Shown here: positions 19,401 through 24,290 of the stretch, piece after piece
Layout of the letters: each line of letters starts with the position of its first letter
How positions within the stretch are numbered: the stretch's first letter is position 1
Source: Sphingobium sp.
GTDB taxonomy: Bacteria; Pseudomonadota; Alphaproteobacteria; Sphingomonadales; Sphingomonadaceae
DNA: 64,000 bases
Assembly: GCA_035196065.1 (NCBI GenBank)
Contig: CP136575.1
Coordinates: forward strand, 1,517,001 to 1,581,000
Direction: 5' to 3'
Notes under the pieces: model-generated
Told to the model about the DNA's origin: nothing
Database searches by the model: none
What the model saw: only the letters and a program-made list of their open reading frames with translations
Position numbers and translations under genes: made by a program

Positions 19401-21352
19401 TGACCGTGCCGCAAGGCGCGGTGCTCGATACAGCAGGCAATGCCGCAGCCGCATTGGCAACCTATGCCTTTACGACCCAGGCCCTTGTCAACATCATCAA
19501 CGGGACGGCTGTTGCCAACACATTGAACGGCACTGCAGGCGATGATGAGATTTATGGGCTTGGCGGTAATGACACATTGAACGGCAATGCCGGTAATGAC
19601 CTTCTGGATGGCGGGTCAGGCGTTGACCGTATGACAGGCGGTGCAGGCGATGATATCTATATCGTCGACAATGCTGCCGATACGGTCACTGAGGCGGCCA
19701 ATGCCGGTATCGATCTGGTGCGCACGACCCGCAACAACTACACCCTGACCAACAATGTCGAGAACCTCACTTATGTGGGTGATGCAACCTTTACAGGAAC
19801 CGGCAATGGCCTTGCCAACCGGATCCAGGGCGGCATTGGCAATGATCTGATCGATGGCAGGGCCGGCGCGGACACGATGATCGGCGGCATTGGTAATGAT
19901 CGCTATGTGGTCGACAATGTAGGCGATGTGGTCGTGGAACAGGCCGGTGAAGGCACAGACACGGTCACAGCATCGATGAGCTATGTTCTGGGCGCCAATG
20001 TCGAGAACCTGACGCTCAGCGGCAATGCTGCGATTAATGGTACCGGCAATGCGGTTGCGAACATCATCACCGGCAATAATGGCGCGAACATCCTTCGCGG
20101 CGGTGGCGGTGCAGATACATTGAACGGCGGCGCTGGTAATGACACGGCTGCATTCGAACAGGCTGTTGCCAACTATGCGATCGATCATAGTGGGACTGCG
20201 ATCATCGTCAGCGATCTGGTTGGCGGTGAAGGCACTGACACGCTCACAGCCATCGAGACGCTGAGCTTCTTAGGATCAAGCTATAATGTGGTGGCAGGCA
20301 CGGGTGCTGCCAATGTCATCACTGGCGGCGCAGGCTCACAGGCGATCTTTGGGCTTGGCGGCGCTGATACGATCAATGGCGGGGCTGGCAATGACATTGT
20401 CATTGGCGGGCTTGGCAATGACAATATCAGCATGGCCTCGGATACAGGTGGCCGTGACTTTATCGATGGCGGTGCAGGTGAAGATACCTTCACGCTGCTC
20501 ACCGCTACCGGCGCTGAGAACTTTGTGATCTACACCAGGGCTGCCGCCCAACAGGCGATTGCAGGTTTGGTCATCAACCCCAACAGCGAGATTGTGGTTA
20601 CCCGCAATGGTGCGGTCATTGCTGAACTTGATAATGTTGAAGAGATTGTGGTGAGTTCGCTCCGGGTCACCTCGCCTGCAGGGGCCAATGGCGGCACAGT
20701 TGCAGGTGATACGGTCCAGGTTGTGGGCGACTTCAACCAGACCAGCCTCAACTTCAACACGATCACAGTGAACGGGACAACGGCAAGCGATACGGTCGAC
20801 ATTACAGGACTTCAGTCTGAGCATCGCATCGTGTTCACCGGCAATGGCGGCACAGACAATGTTGTGGGCAACTTGCGGCCGCAGGATATCTTTGTGACAG
20901 ACATTGAAGCTGCCACAACGAGCCTGACTGCCAGCCTTGCTGCCAGTGCTGCAACGAGTGCCACAACAAATGCCGCGACCAGTGCAGCAAGCGTCATAAC
21001 CAGTGCCATAACCAGCACATCTGCCTCGCTGCAGGCCCTGAAACAGGCGGCGGTTGTATCTGCCGAGCCGCTAACAGATGACGCATCGCCCCAAATGCAT
21101 CGTCTCCATCACAAGGAAGTCGATGACAGTGTAACCAGCCTGCTGCGCGACATGTTCGATGACAGCAAGACAGGCTCGCTGTTCCGCCATTGGGATGCAA
21201 CCGATAAGCGCCAAGAAGCCAAGATCGACGATCATCCAGGCCTCGCCCATGACGCCGACGAAGACGCTGTCAAACTCTATGATGATAGCTGGAGCGATGT
21301 CCTCATCCGCAGACCAGATAGCTGGCATGCAGAGTTTGAGCATCTGATGTAA
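7499..21352 (+). CDS. Giant RTX-type, lectin- and cadherin-domain surface adhesin
   Basis: This 4617-residue protein should act outside the cell in attachment or biofilm formation. It has no Sec signal peptide, as expected for a type I secretion substrate. Order of parts: C-type-lectin-like domain (about 25-175, with AGEPNN near 130-135); Ig-like and cadherin-like segments; second lectin-like domain (about 405-575); He_PIG-type domain; three 270-residue RTX blocks (775-1577); five 256-residue RTX blocks plus a partial sixth (1815-3132); six cadherin/Ig-like domains; RTX repeats again (about 4000-4330); an Ala/Thr/Ser linker; and a charged tail rich in Asp and His. GGxGxDxL nonapeptides bind calcium. 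GGGGAG precedes the ATG. No type I transporter lies within the window, so export must be supplied elsewhere. Confidence 0.93.
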   Translation: MASPIIVAALATSSRALSASDITNPVTQFFWDPAQGGNGHIYEYVSTQTSWQQAASQATSRSIAGVPGYLATVTTQSELAAVWGAFGALYNLSERGIPWVAASDSAVEGVWRWVAGPEAGQLVDASLWAAGEPNNLGDEDYAVLHWQRGNGLFFDYPTSLNQASVVEYSGTVSDSTPAIPATSSDYVEGRELFADISLITDPDGMGAVSLAWQRSTDGGLTWINIPGATTASYMLAQADVGNLIRVSGSYTDGSGTSETVTSASSTPVININNAPLITSNSGDSIANITVSENTTAVTTVAATDVDPNTTLNYSISGGADAALFMVDAATGALSFKTAPDFESAGDSNGDNRYDVVVQVSDGILTDTQQIAVAVTNANDRPSGTVNMLSQASQTTTRALNVSDITNPSIQFYWDPAQGGNGHIYEFVNTDVTWHTAFSLANQSTLAGTQGYLVTVTSIAELNFIGSHMNLITVGWDASDVWIGANDKAVEGNYVWLNGPEEGTNAREFLVSTGWNQTYSGWQPGDDYLSITRGPAKNILAIQTLDEQWFRGGAGGNSSAYSSVFYGNGYVIEYSDTTTTVTPGIVAGTSDFTQGRTLYADASLISDPEGVGSINWQWQRSIDRGLAWLDVTGANAASYTLGDADVGNLVRVAAVYTDGLGTVETVYSQPSSAVININDAPVVAAAIADQSVNEDTAWSYQVPAGTFSDVDGDLLIYSATLANGAPLPDWLFFDAPTRTFSGTPPLNALGVFNVLVTVSDGLASATDVFALNVTGAVGQLIEGTEAGETLTGSAGADTINGLGGNDTIFGRAGDDIVNGGDGFDYIIGDGGNDIIYGGADGDSIDGMDGDDILDGGDGNDFVNASAGSDVMRGGAGNDSMYSYSVGSDSRQIDAGSGDDSLRLLALGSGALNVDLGEGNDVVFLEALTNTGAQIALGAGQDRVEFRVVNGIVTITDFAAGLQGDILDWSQLQNGQLVGWDGLSNPFGQSGFLRIVQSGADTLLQVNRDGAAGNSANFTTLAILKNVNAAELTAFNFGGYSPDGSSAVGQLIEGTEAGETLTGSAGADTINGLGGSDTIFGRAGDDIVNGGDGFDYIIGDGGNDIIYGGADGDSIDGMDGDDILDGGDGNDFVNASAGSDVMRGGAGNDSMYSYSVGSDSRQIDAGSGDDSLRLLALGSGALNVDLGEGNDVVFLEALTNTGAQIALGAGQDRVEFRVVNGIVTITDFAAGLQGDILDWSQLQNGQLVGWDGLSNPFGQSGFLRIVQSGADTLLQVNRDGAAGNSANFTTLAILKNVNAAELTAFNFGGYSPDGSSAVGQLIEGTEAGETLTGSAGADTINGLGGSDTIFGRAGDDIVNGGDGFDYIIGDGGNDIIYGGADGDSIDGMDGDDILDGGDGNDFVNASAGSDVMRGGAGNDSMYSYSVGSDSRQIDAGSGDDSLRLLALGSGALNVDLGEGNDVVFLEALTNTGAQIALGAGQDRVEFRVVNGIVTITDFAAGLQGDILDWSQLQNGQLVGWDGLSNPFGQSGFLRIVQSGADTLLQVNRDGAAGNSANFTTLAILKNVNAAELTAFNFGGFDPGSITFLGSAGDDQLVGSNRDDVFDGLTGDDILTGSGGNDSLNGGEGIDTSVYDGSPSDYTVTTNPEGSVTVADNRPGNPNGTDTLVAVERLNIGGILYAADGKPLIISNGGADAATVSIAENSTFVMQMVATSLNVNATLVYSISGGADAALFQIDHSTGALGFKVAPDFEAPADMDANNVYEVQVRVSDGITFSDQLIRVSVADRNEIIGTVGPDSLLAGPESADLLGLESNDTLTGGAGDDRLTGGAGNDTLTGGAGRDTFIVDAGSDQITDFGNGNDVLTVAAGAGAGLTLGADWTAVAADLQIDGGVNINANGYNVDLSAITTGSGFGVSNNSSVGVTLTGSAFDDALTGGSGNDTIIGLAGNDTLHGGSGQDTLTGGAGADTFVTTYDYSVFNVDMITDLGLGADVLQANGTSDAERQGIYPRLVFNATLGADWTATSATYNNYSTVNLTSNGFAVDLSAASGNRGFTVTNIGAATQLIGSTFNDTLTGGAGDDRLTGGAGNDTLTGGAGRDTFIVDAGSDQITDFGNGNDVLTVAAGAGAGLTLGADWTAVAADLQIDGGVNINANGYNVDLSAITTGSGFGVSNNSSVGVTLTGSAFDDALTGGSGNDTIIGLAGNDTLHGGSGQDTLTGGAGADTFVTTYDYSVFNVDMITDLGLGADVLQANGTSDAERQGIYPRLVFNATLGADWTATSATYNNYSTVNLTSNGFAVDLSAASGNRGFTVTNIGAATQLIGSTFNDTLTGGAGDDRLTGGAGNDTLTGGAGRDTFIVDAGSDQITDFGNGNDVLTVAAGAGAGLTLGADWTAVAADLQIDGGVNINANGYNVDLSAITTGSGFGVSNNSSVGVTLTGSAFDDALTGGSGNDTIIGLAGNDTLHGGSGQDTLTGGAGADTFVTTYDYSVFNVDMITDLGLGADVLQANGTSDAERQGIYPRLVFNATLGADWTATSATYNNYSTVNLTSNGFAVDLSAASGNRGFTVTNIGAATQLIGSTFNDTLTGGAGDDRLTGGAGNDTLTGGAGRDTFIVDAGSDQITDFGNGNDVLTVAAGAGAGLTLGADWTAVAADLQIDGGVNINANGYNVDLSAITTGSGFGVSNNSSVGVTLTGSAFDDALTGGSGNDTIIGLAGNDTLHGGSGQDTLTGGAGADTFVTTYDYSVFNVDMITDLGLGADVLQANGTSDAERQGIYPRLVFNATLGADWTATSATYNNYSTVNLTSNGFAVDLSAASGNRGFTVTNIGAATQLIGSTFNDTLTGGAGDDRLTGGAGNDTLTGGAGRDTFIVDAGSDQITDFGNGNDVLTVAAGAGAGLTLGADWTAVAADLQIDGGVNINANGYNVDLSAITTGSGFGVSNNSSVGVTLTGSAFDDALTGGSGNDTIIGLAGNDTLHGGSGQDTLTGGAGADTFVTTYDYSVFNVDMITDLGLGADVLQANGTSDAERQGIYPRLVFNATLGADWTATSATYNNYSTVNLTSNGFAVDLSAASGNRGFTVTNIGAATQLIGSTFNDTLTGGAGDDRLTGGAGNDTLTGGAGRDTFIVDAGSDQIDGGVGNDTLIVSGLRSNYTLTALANGAYNLIGPDGIDHLVSVEVVRFDDQIVKLVNTEPELNSPAVAKQITEDMAWIYQVPADTFSDVDGDVLTYSATSGDGSALPQWLKFDAASQTFSGTPPLNFNGNISLTVTASDPSGLTASDTFVLTVNPVEDEATGTLVVAGAVAEGGLVTADLSASDVDGAIVATSYQWQISANGVGGWTNIAGGTSANYQIASDQSEVGKYLRVVATTTDALGGTTAFTSAATAAIANVNDAPVVATAIADQSGNEDTAWSYQVPAGTFSDVDGDTLTYTATLANGDPLPTWLSFDAATRTFSGTPPQDFNGNISLTVTASDGSLTASDEFVLTVNAVNDAPVVAAAITDQSVNEDTAWSYQVPAGTFSDVDGDILTYSAKLANGDALPAWLAFDAATRTFSGTPTPNFNGDISLTVTASDGGLTASDTFVLTVNPVEDEATGSVAVIGTVAEGGTVGVDVNVTDVDGAITGTTYQWQISANGTDGWTDLSGATAVTYAIASDQSQVGKYLRVVATTTDALGGTSEFVSAPTAAIANVNDAPVIAALIADQSATEDAPFSFVVPAGSFADVDPGDVLSLSASLADGSPLPAWLSFNPATMTFSGTPLRGDVGTVSVRVTATDVGGLTVSDDFNLTVAPETIAPTAIITDNVPGTATGTVLYTVTFSETVTGLAANDFAVTNGTVSSVTGSGTSYVVAVAPTAGFEGSLALSLNAAAVIDKAGNANAAVNAAAQLVDTRAPVLTTITPVADSIGAAVATNITLAYSEAIRAGTGVIELRTAAGVLVESFNVATSNRLSFTGSTLTIDPTASLNGGTQYRLTVPQGAVLDTAGNAAAALATYAFTTQALVNIINGTAVANTLNGTAGDDEIYGLGGNDTLNGNAGNDLLDGGSGVDRMTGGAGDDIYIVDNAADTVTEAANAGIDLVRTTRNNYTLTNNVENLTYVGDATFTGTGNGLANRIQGGIGNDLIDGRAGADTMIGGIGNDRYVVDNVGDVVVEQAGEGTDTVTASMSYVLGANVENLTLSGNAAINGTGNAVANIITGNNGANILRGGGGADTLNGGAGNDTAAFEQAVANYAIDHSGTAIIVSDLVGGEGTDTLTAIETLSFLGSSYNVVAGTGAANVITGGAGSQAIFGLGGADTINGGAGNDIVIGGLGNDNISMASDTGGRDFIDGGAGEDTFTLLTATGAENFVIYTRAAAQQAIAGLVINPNSEIVVTRNGAVIAELDNVEEIVVSSLRVTSPAGANGGTVAGDTVQVVGDFNQTSLNFNTITVNGTTASDTVDITGLQSEHRIVFTGNGGTDNVVGNLRPQDIFVTDIEAATTSLTASLAASAATSATTNAATSAASVITSAITSTSASLQALKQAAVVSAEPLTDDASPQMHRLHHKEVDDSVTSLLRDMFDDSKTGSLFRHWDATDKRQEAKIDDHPGLAHDADEDAVKLYDDSWSDVLIRRPDSWHAEFEHLM
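9821..12230 (+). repeat. Three near-identical 810-bp tandem repeats inside the adhesin gene
   Basis: Units begin at 9821, 10631 and 11441 with GCTGTTGGACAG; the third loses its last about 20 bases where the next domain joins at 12230. Each encodes 270 residues: several calcium-binding nonapeptides, then a beta-rich stretch ending in NFGG. I found only single-base differences, for example Asn to Ser at the start of units 2 and 3 and two silent T/C changes in unit 3. Confidence 0.95.
12941..16894 (+). repeat. Five apparently identical 768-bp tandem repeats plus a partial sixth
   Basis: Units begin at 12941, 13709, 14477, 15245 and 16013 with ACGCTCACAGGC; a sixth copy starts at 16781 and leaves the pattern after 16894. 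Each encodes 256 residues with two RTX clusters separated by beta-rich spacers. Reading the five units side by side I found no base difference, silent sites included. That points to recent amplification or active homogenisation, and means copy number may vary between cells or be misjudged in assembly. Confidence 0.95.
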
Positions 21353-21370
21353 GGCACGCTCAACCAAACG

Positions 21371-21404
21371 CTACGCCGCCTGCCAGACATGGCCGGCGGC
21401 GTAG
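21371..21404 (+). terminator. Hairpin after the adhesin gene
   Basis: Arms CTACGCCGCC and GGCGGCGTAG pair perfectly around a 14-base loop that itself contains GCC/GGC. It starts 19 bases after the adhesin stop. No strong T-run follows, so it may be a weak or factor-assisted terminator. A nearly identical hairpin occurs at 26601-26633 in the decayed second copy. Confidence 0.5.
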
Positions 21405-21500
21405 TTGTAAAGTTCAAGATTGACGCTGTCGGTAGAATGCAACTGCCGGTTGTCATTAGAGCCACGAGATGCATCGTCAATTTTCGGGGTAAAGAGCGGG

Positions 21501-22613
21501 TCAGCCGGGTAGGGCGGTGCGCAATATGTAACTTGTGCTGCGCCCTCCAGCCGCTTCTTTTTCCAAAACGCCAAGGGTGATCAAGGCCTCAATATCCCTG
21601 AGCGCTGTATCGTGCGAGCATTTGGTAAGTTGCGCCCATTTTGATGAGGTCAGCTTGCCCTTGAAATTGTCGAGGAGCTTATTCAGCATCAAGCGCTGGC
21701 GGTCATTCATCGGCTTTTCGCGAAAGCTCTCCCAGAAGCGTGCTTTGAACATGACATTTTGCAGTTCATCTTCGGATCGGGTGATCGCACCATTGAGACA
21801 GTCAAGGAACCAAAGCAGCCAGCTTGTGATATCGAGATCGCTCTTTTGGGTTTTTTCCAGAATATCATAATAGCTTTTGCGGCGCTGGCGGATCTCAGAG
21901 GACATGGAATAAAATCGCTGGGAGCTGCCTTCTGAGCGCGCAAGGGCAATATCGGCGATGGCGCGCGCAATGCGTCCATTGCCATCATCAAAGGGATGAA
22001 TGGTCACAAACCATAGATGCGCAATCGCAGCCTTAATCACTGGGTCATGCTTGTCATTACCGTCAAACCAATCCAAAAATCTGTGCATTTCTTGGGCCAG
22101 TAAGCTGGCGCTTGGCGCCTCATAATGTATTTTTTCTCGTCCATAGGGGCCTGAGACAACTTGCATGGGCCCTTCGTGATCGAGACGCCATGCGCCTACA
22201 ATGATCCGGGTCATGCCGCTGCGGCCTGTCGGAAAAAGGGCCATATGCCAGTCGAAGAGGCGCTCTTGGGTCAGGGGCTTGGCAAAATTTTGCGTCGCAT
22301 CGAGCATCATTTCAACCACGCCTTCGACATTACGGTCTGAATGTATAAGGCCCGCAATATCCATGCCCAATCGGCGCGCAATTGAGGAGCGGACTTGATC
22401 ATGGTCGAGATCTTCGCCCTCTATTTCGCTCGATTTGAGAACGTCTTGGGTGAGGGTTGCGAGTATGGCCTCATTGCGCAGTTCAAAGCCTAGACTTTCC
22501 ATCCGGCCGATGAGGCGGCCCTGCCGGTGTCTGACTGTTGCCAATAGGGTGGAAATCGCATCTTCTTGCCATTGGAAGTCGGGCCATTGCGGCAATTGAT
22601 GAATATAGATCAT
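21501..22613 (-). CDS. Fic-domain protein AMP-transferase with N-terminal inhibitory motif and C-terminal winged helix
   Basis: Fic enzymes usually transfer AMP from ATP to a hydroxyl of a target protein. The 370-residue protein has the complete active-site motif HPFDDGNGR (206-214, catalytic His206). SSEIEGE at 61-67 fits the [S/T]xxxE[G/N] inhibitory helix of class II Fic proteins, so it is self-inhibited and needs no separate antitoxin. The last about 80 residues look like a winged-helix DNA-binding domain (KLTSSKWAQLTKCSHDTALRDIEALITLGVL). Two matching palindromes upstream suggest autoregulation. It is absent from the duplicated copy of this locus, so it was inserted in one copy or lost from the other. 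Confidence 0.9.
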   Translation of the reverse strand: MIYIHQLPQWPDFQWQEDAISTLLATVRHRQGRLIGRMESLGFELRNEAILATLTQDVLKSSEIEGEDLDHDQVRSSIARRLGMDIAGLIHSDRNVEGVVEMMLDATQNFAKPLTQERLFDWHMALFPTGRSGMTRIIVGAWRLDHEGPMQVVSGPYGREKIHYEAPSASLLAQEMHRFLDWFDGNDKHDPVIKAAIAHLWFVTIHPFDDGNGRIARAIADIALARSEGSSQRFYSMSSEIRQRRKSYYDILEKTQKSDLDITSWLLWFLDCLNGAITRSEDELQNVMFKARFWESFREKPMNDRQRLMLNKLLDNFKGKLTSSKWAQLTKCSHDTALRDIEALITLGVLEKEAAGGRSTSYILRTALPG

Positions 22614-22618
22614 ATTTT

Positions 22619-22688
22619 ACGCATCCTTTGCGTGTATTATCGCCTTTTTTCTCCGCATGGCAAGCGATATTCTACGCAAGCGATGCGT
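22619..22688. promoter_or_regulatory. Twin ACGCA-N5-TGCGT palindromes upstream of the Fic gene
   Basis: Two 15-base sites with the same architecture: ACGCATCCTTTGCGT (22619-22633) and ACGCAAGCGATGCGT (22674-22688), starting 55 bases apart, about five helical turns. They lie between the Fic gene and the divergent winged-helix gene. A degenerate form of the second site survives in the other copy near 26680. A likely ligand is the winged-helix part of the Fic protein or the MarR-like neighbour; this is inference. Confidence 0.55.
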
Positions 22689-22805
22689 ATCAAACTGGCC
22701 TTTATCTCCTTATGAGGCAGTTAGCTTCTCCCCATGTTGCGCTCGGCATGGCTCAAAAATGCAATTTATACTGATGTAAAATGAGAGCTATGCGAGGCCG
22801 CTCAA

Positions 22806-23174
22806 ATGGCTATGACGGGGCGTCTTATGAAAACATCTCTTCCAGTTATTCGGCTACTCAACCTTTTGCGGGCAGTACGCGAACTCTCGCCATTTGACGC
22901 ATTGGCAGCCGATGAAGAGCTGTTGTTAAATGATATCATTCTTAGGTGGCATGTTCAGGATCGGCTGACCATAAAGGAGGTTATGGATGACATACGCTAC
23001 CCCTCCCGAACCACAGCCTATCGCCGCCTGGTCCAGATGAGAAATAAGGGAATGATCACCCTCGACACGGCAGATCATGATGGCCGGATCAAATATGTTT
23101 GCCCCACAGAGGCGTCGCTCAGCTATGTGGCCAGTCTCGAAGCGGGTGTCGCACAACTGGCACGCGGCCAGTAA
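22806..23174 (+). CDS. MarR-like winged-helix transcriptional regulator, copy 1
   Basis: A 122-residue protein with a central winged-helix pattern: a helical stretch, then LTIKEVMDDIRYPSRTTAYRRLVQMRNKGMI (about 54-84) as helix-turn-helix and wing. It resembles short MarR-type regulators of sphingomonads. It probably controls the membrane-protein gene six bases downstream and perhaps the adhesin. The start at 22806 is favoured over Met8 only by position; both are plausible. Its translation is identical to that of the gene at 26811-27179. Confidence 0.7.
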   Translation: MAMTGRLMKTSLPVIRLLNLLRAVRELSPFDALAADEELLLNDIILRWHVQDRLTIKEVMDDIRYPSRTTAYRRLVQMRNKGMITLDTADHDGRIKYVCPTEASLSYVASLEAGVAQLARGQ

Positions 23175-23180
23175 TTTTCT

Positions 23181-23735
23181 ATGGCTGCAACCCTTGAACG
23201 CTCGTTGCGAGCGATATTGATTGTCGGCGGCACCGCTGTCTTGTGGTGGGCCGTGTTCAACGTCAACATGTGGCTGTTTGCGCACACGGCCTTTTCCGAG
23301 CGAGCGCATTGGATATTTCTGCCAGCAGCATTTCGCGTCATGGCGGTGTTGATTTTTGGTGGTCGGGGCGCAGCAGGGTTGATGTTAGGTGCCTATCTCA
23401 CCCAGCCTCAAGATGATCTCTTCTATGAGATATTGCTCTCCATTTCGTCAGGCTTAGCGCCATGGGTGGCCATCATGTTGTGCCGTCACTATTTCAGGAT
23501 CGACAATGATCTTGTCGGTTTGAATGGCTGGCATGTGATCGCCCTGTCGGTCAGTTGCGCTGCTGCCAATTCTATCGTCCTGAACACACTCATGTGGATC
23601 ATGGGCACGCAGCAACCCGATTTCCGGGCGATCAGCGCAATCTTTGTGGGCGATGTATTGGGCGCAGCGATCATTTTGGGGGCAATTTCGCTTCTGCTCT
23701 CTATCGCCTTAAGGATCATGCGCCGAGGGCAATGA
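23181..23735 (+). CDS. MASE1-like integral membrane protein, copy 1
   Basis: A 184-residue protein with about five hydrophobic segments (near 10-30, 48-72, 85-103, 120-140 and 155-178). The GLAPWVAIMLCR and FVGDVLGAAIIL segments recall MASE1 sensory membrane domains, but no GGDEF, kinase or other output domain is attached, and it is shorter than full MASE1. It could be a free-standing sensor or partner of the upstream regulator, from which it is separated by only six bases. The function is unknown. It differs from copy 2 mainly in one short patch (residues about 132-155). Confidence 0.6.
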   Translation: MAATLERSLRAILIVGGTAVLWWAVFNVNMWLFAHTAFSERAHWIFLPAAFRVMAVLIFGGRGAAGLMLGAYLTQPQDDLFYEILLSISSGLAPWVAIMLCRHYFRIDNDLVGLNGWHVIALSVSCAAANSIVLNTLMWIMGTQQPDFRAISAIFVGDVLGAAIILGAISLLLSIALRIMRRGQ

Positions 23736-23794
23736 ACGCCGGGAAGCAAAGCCGCACGAACCTGCCTCGGCAAATCATCAGCAATTTCTAACAA

Positions 23795-23817
23795 GGGGAG
23801 CGCGGCCCGCGCTCCCC
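23795..23817. terminator. GC-rich hairpin between convergent genes
   Basis: Perfect 11-base arms GGGGAGCGCGG and CCGCGCTCCCC are separated by one base, and are placed between the membrane-protein gene and the convergent DUF5681 gene. It probably serves as a bidirectional terminator, though neither side shows a long T-run. It is absent from copy 2, whose similarity ends here. Confidence 0.6.
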
Positions 23818-23828
23818 GTTCGTCAGGA

Positions 23829-24290
23829 TCATTCATCATCAGGTGGCTGGTTTGCCAGCTTCTCCCGTGCGGCTTTGATACCATCTTCGATCATGCGCTC
23901 CTCGATCCTGCGGGTCACTTCTTCGTCACCGAGATTGAGGGTCACAACCACCTTGCGCCTTTGTTCGGGCTCTGGCGGTTGCGCCGGCGCATAGCGAAGA
24001 CGCTCGCGTTCATATCGCAGGATATCGCGGATCGCCTCGGCCTCACCTTTAGTCGCGCGCATGGCTAACTTTTCGCTGATGATCTCACAGCGTGAGAGAC
24101 GTTTGCAACGTCCATTGACGACCACCTTTTCCTTTTTCATCAGCGCATTATGCAGCGCCTGTGATATCGACCCAGGTGCGGCCTTGCGTTTGGCCCCTGC
24201 CGGATTTCCGGATTGGCCGGGCTTAAACTGCGTTGCAACCGGTGGCTTGCAATAGCCTATTTCATAGGCGCCAGACTTCTTCTTGCTCAT
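23829..24290 (-). CDS. DUF5681 domain protein
   Basis: A 153-residue basic protein. Its N-terminal FKPGQSGNPAGAKRKA (22-37) is the hallmark of DUF5681, a family often found beside phage-type methyltransferases and terminase genes in alphaproteobacteria. The rest is charged and helical, with an Arg/Glu-rich centre. It overlaps the upstream methyltransferase gene by four bases (ATGA), so the two form one translational unit. A DNA-packaging or DNA-binding accessory role is a guess from family context. Confidence 0.8.
   Translation of the reverse strand: MSKKKSGAYEIGYCKPPVATQFKPGQSGNPAGAKRKAAPGSISQALHNALMKKEKVVVNGRCKRLSRCEIISEKLAMRATKGEAEAIRDILRYERERLRYAPAQPPEPEQRRKVVVTLNLGDEEVTRRIEERMIEDGIKAAREKLANQPPDDE

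Larger units (their letters stand above)
22664..23794 (+). repeat. Duplicated cassette, copy 1 (winged-helix gene plus membrane-protein gene)
   Basis: This segment matches 26668-27798 almost base for base apart from an approximately 65-base variable patch in the second gene and scattered changes at both ends. Together with the adhesin-tail and methyltransferase remnants near copy 2, it shows duplication of a longer locus. Confidence 0.93.
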
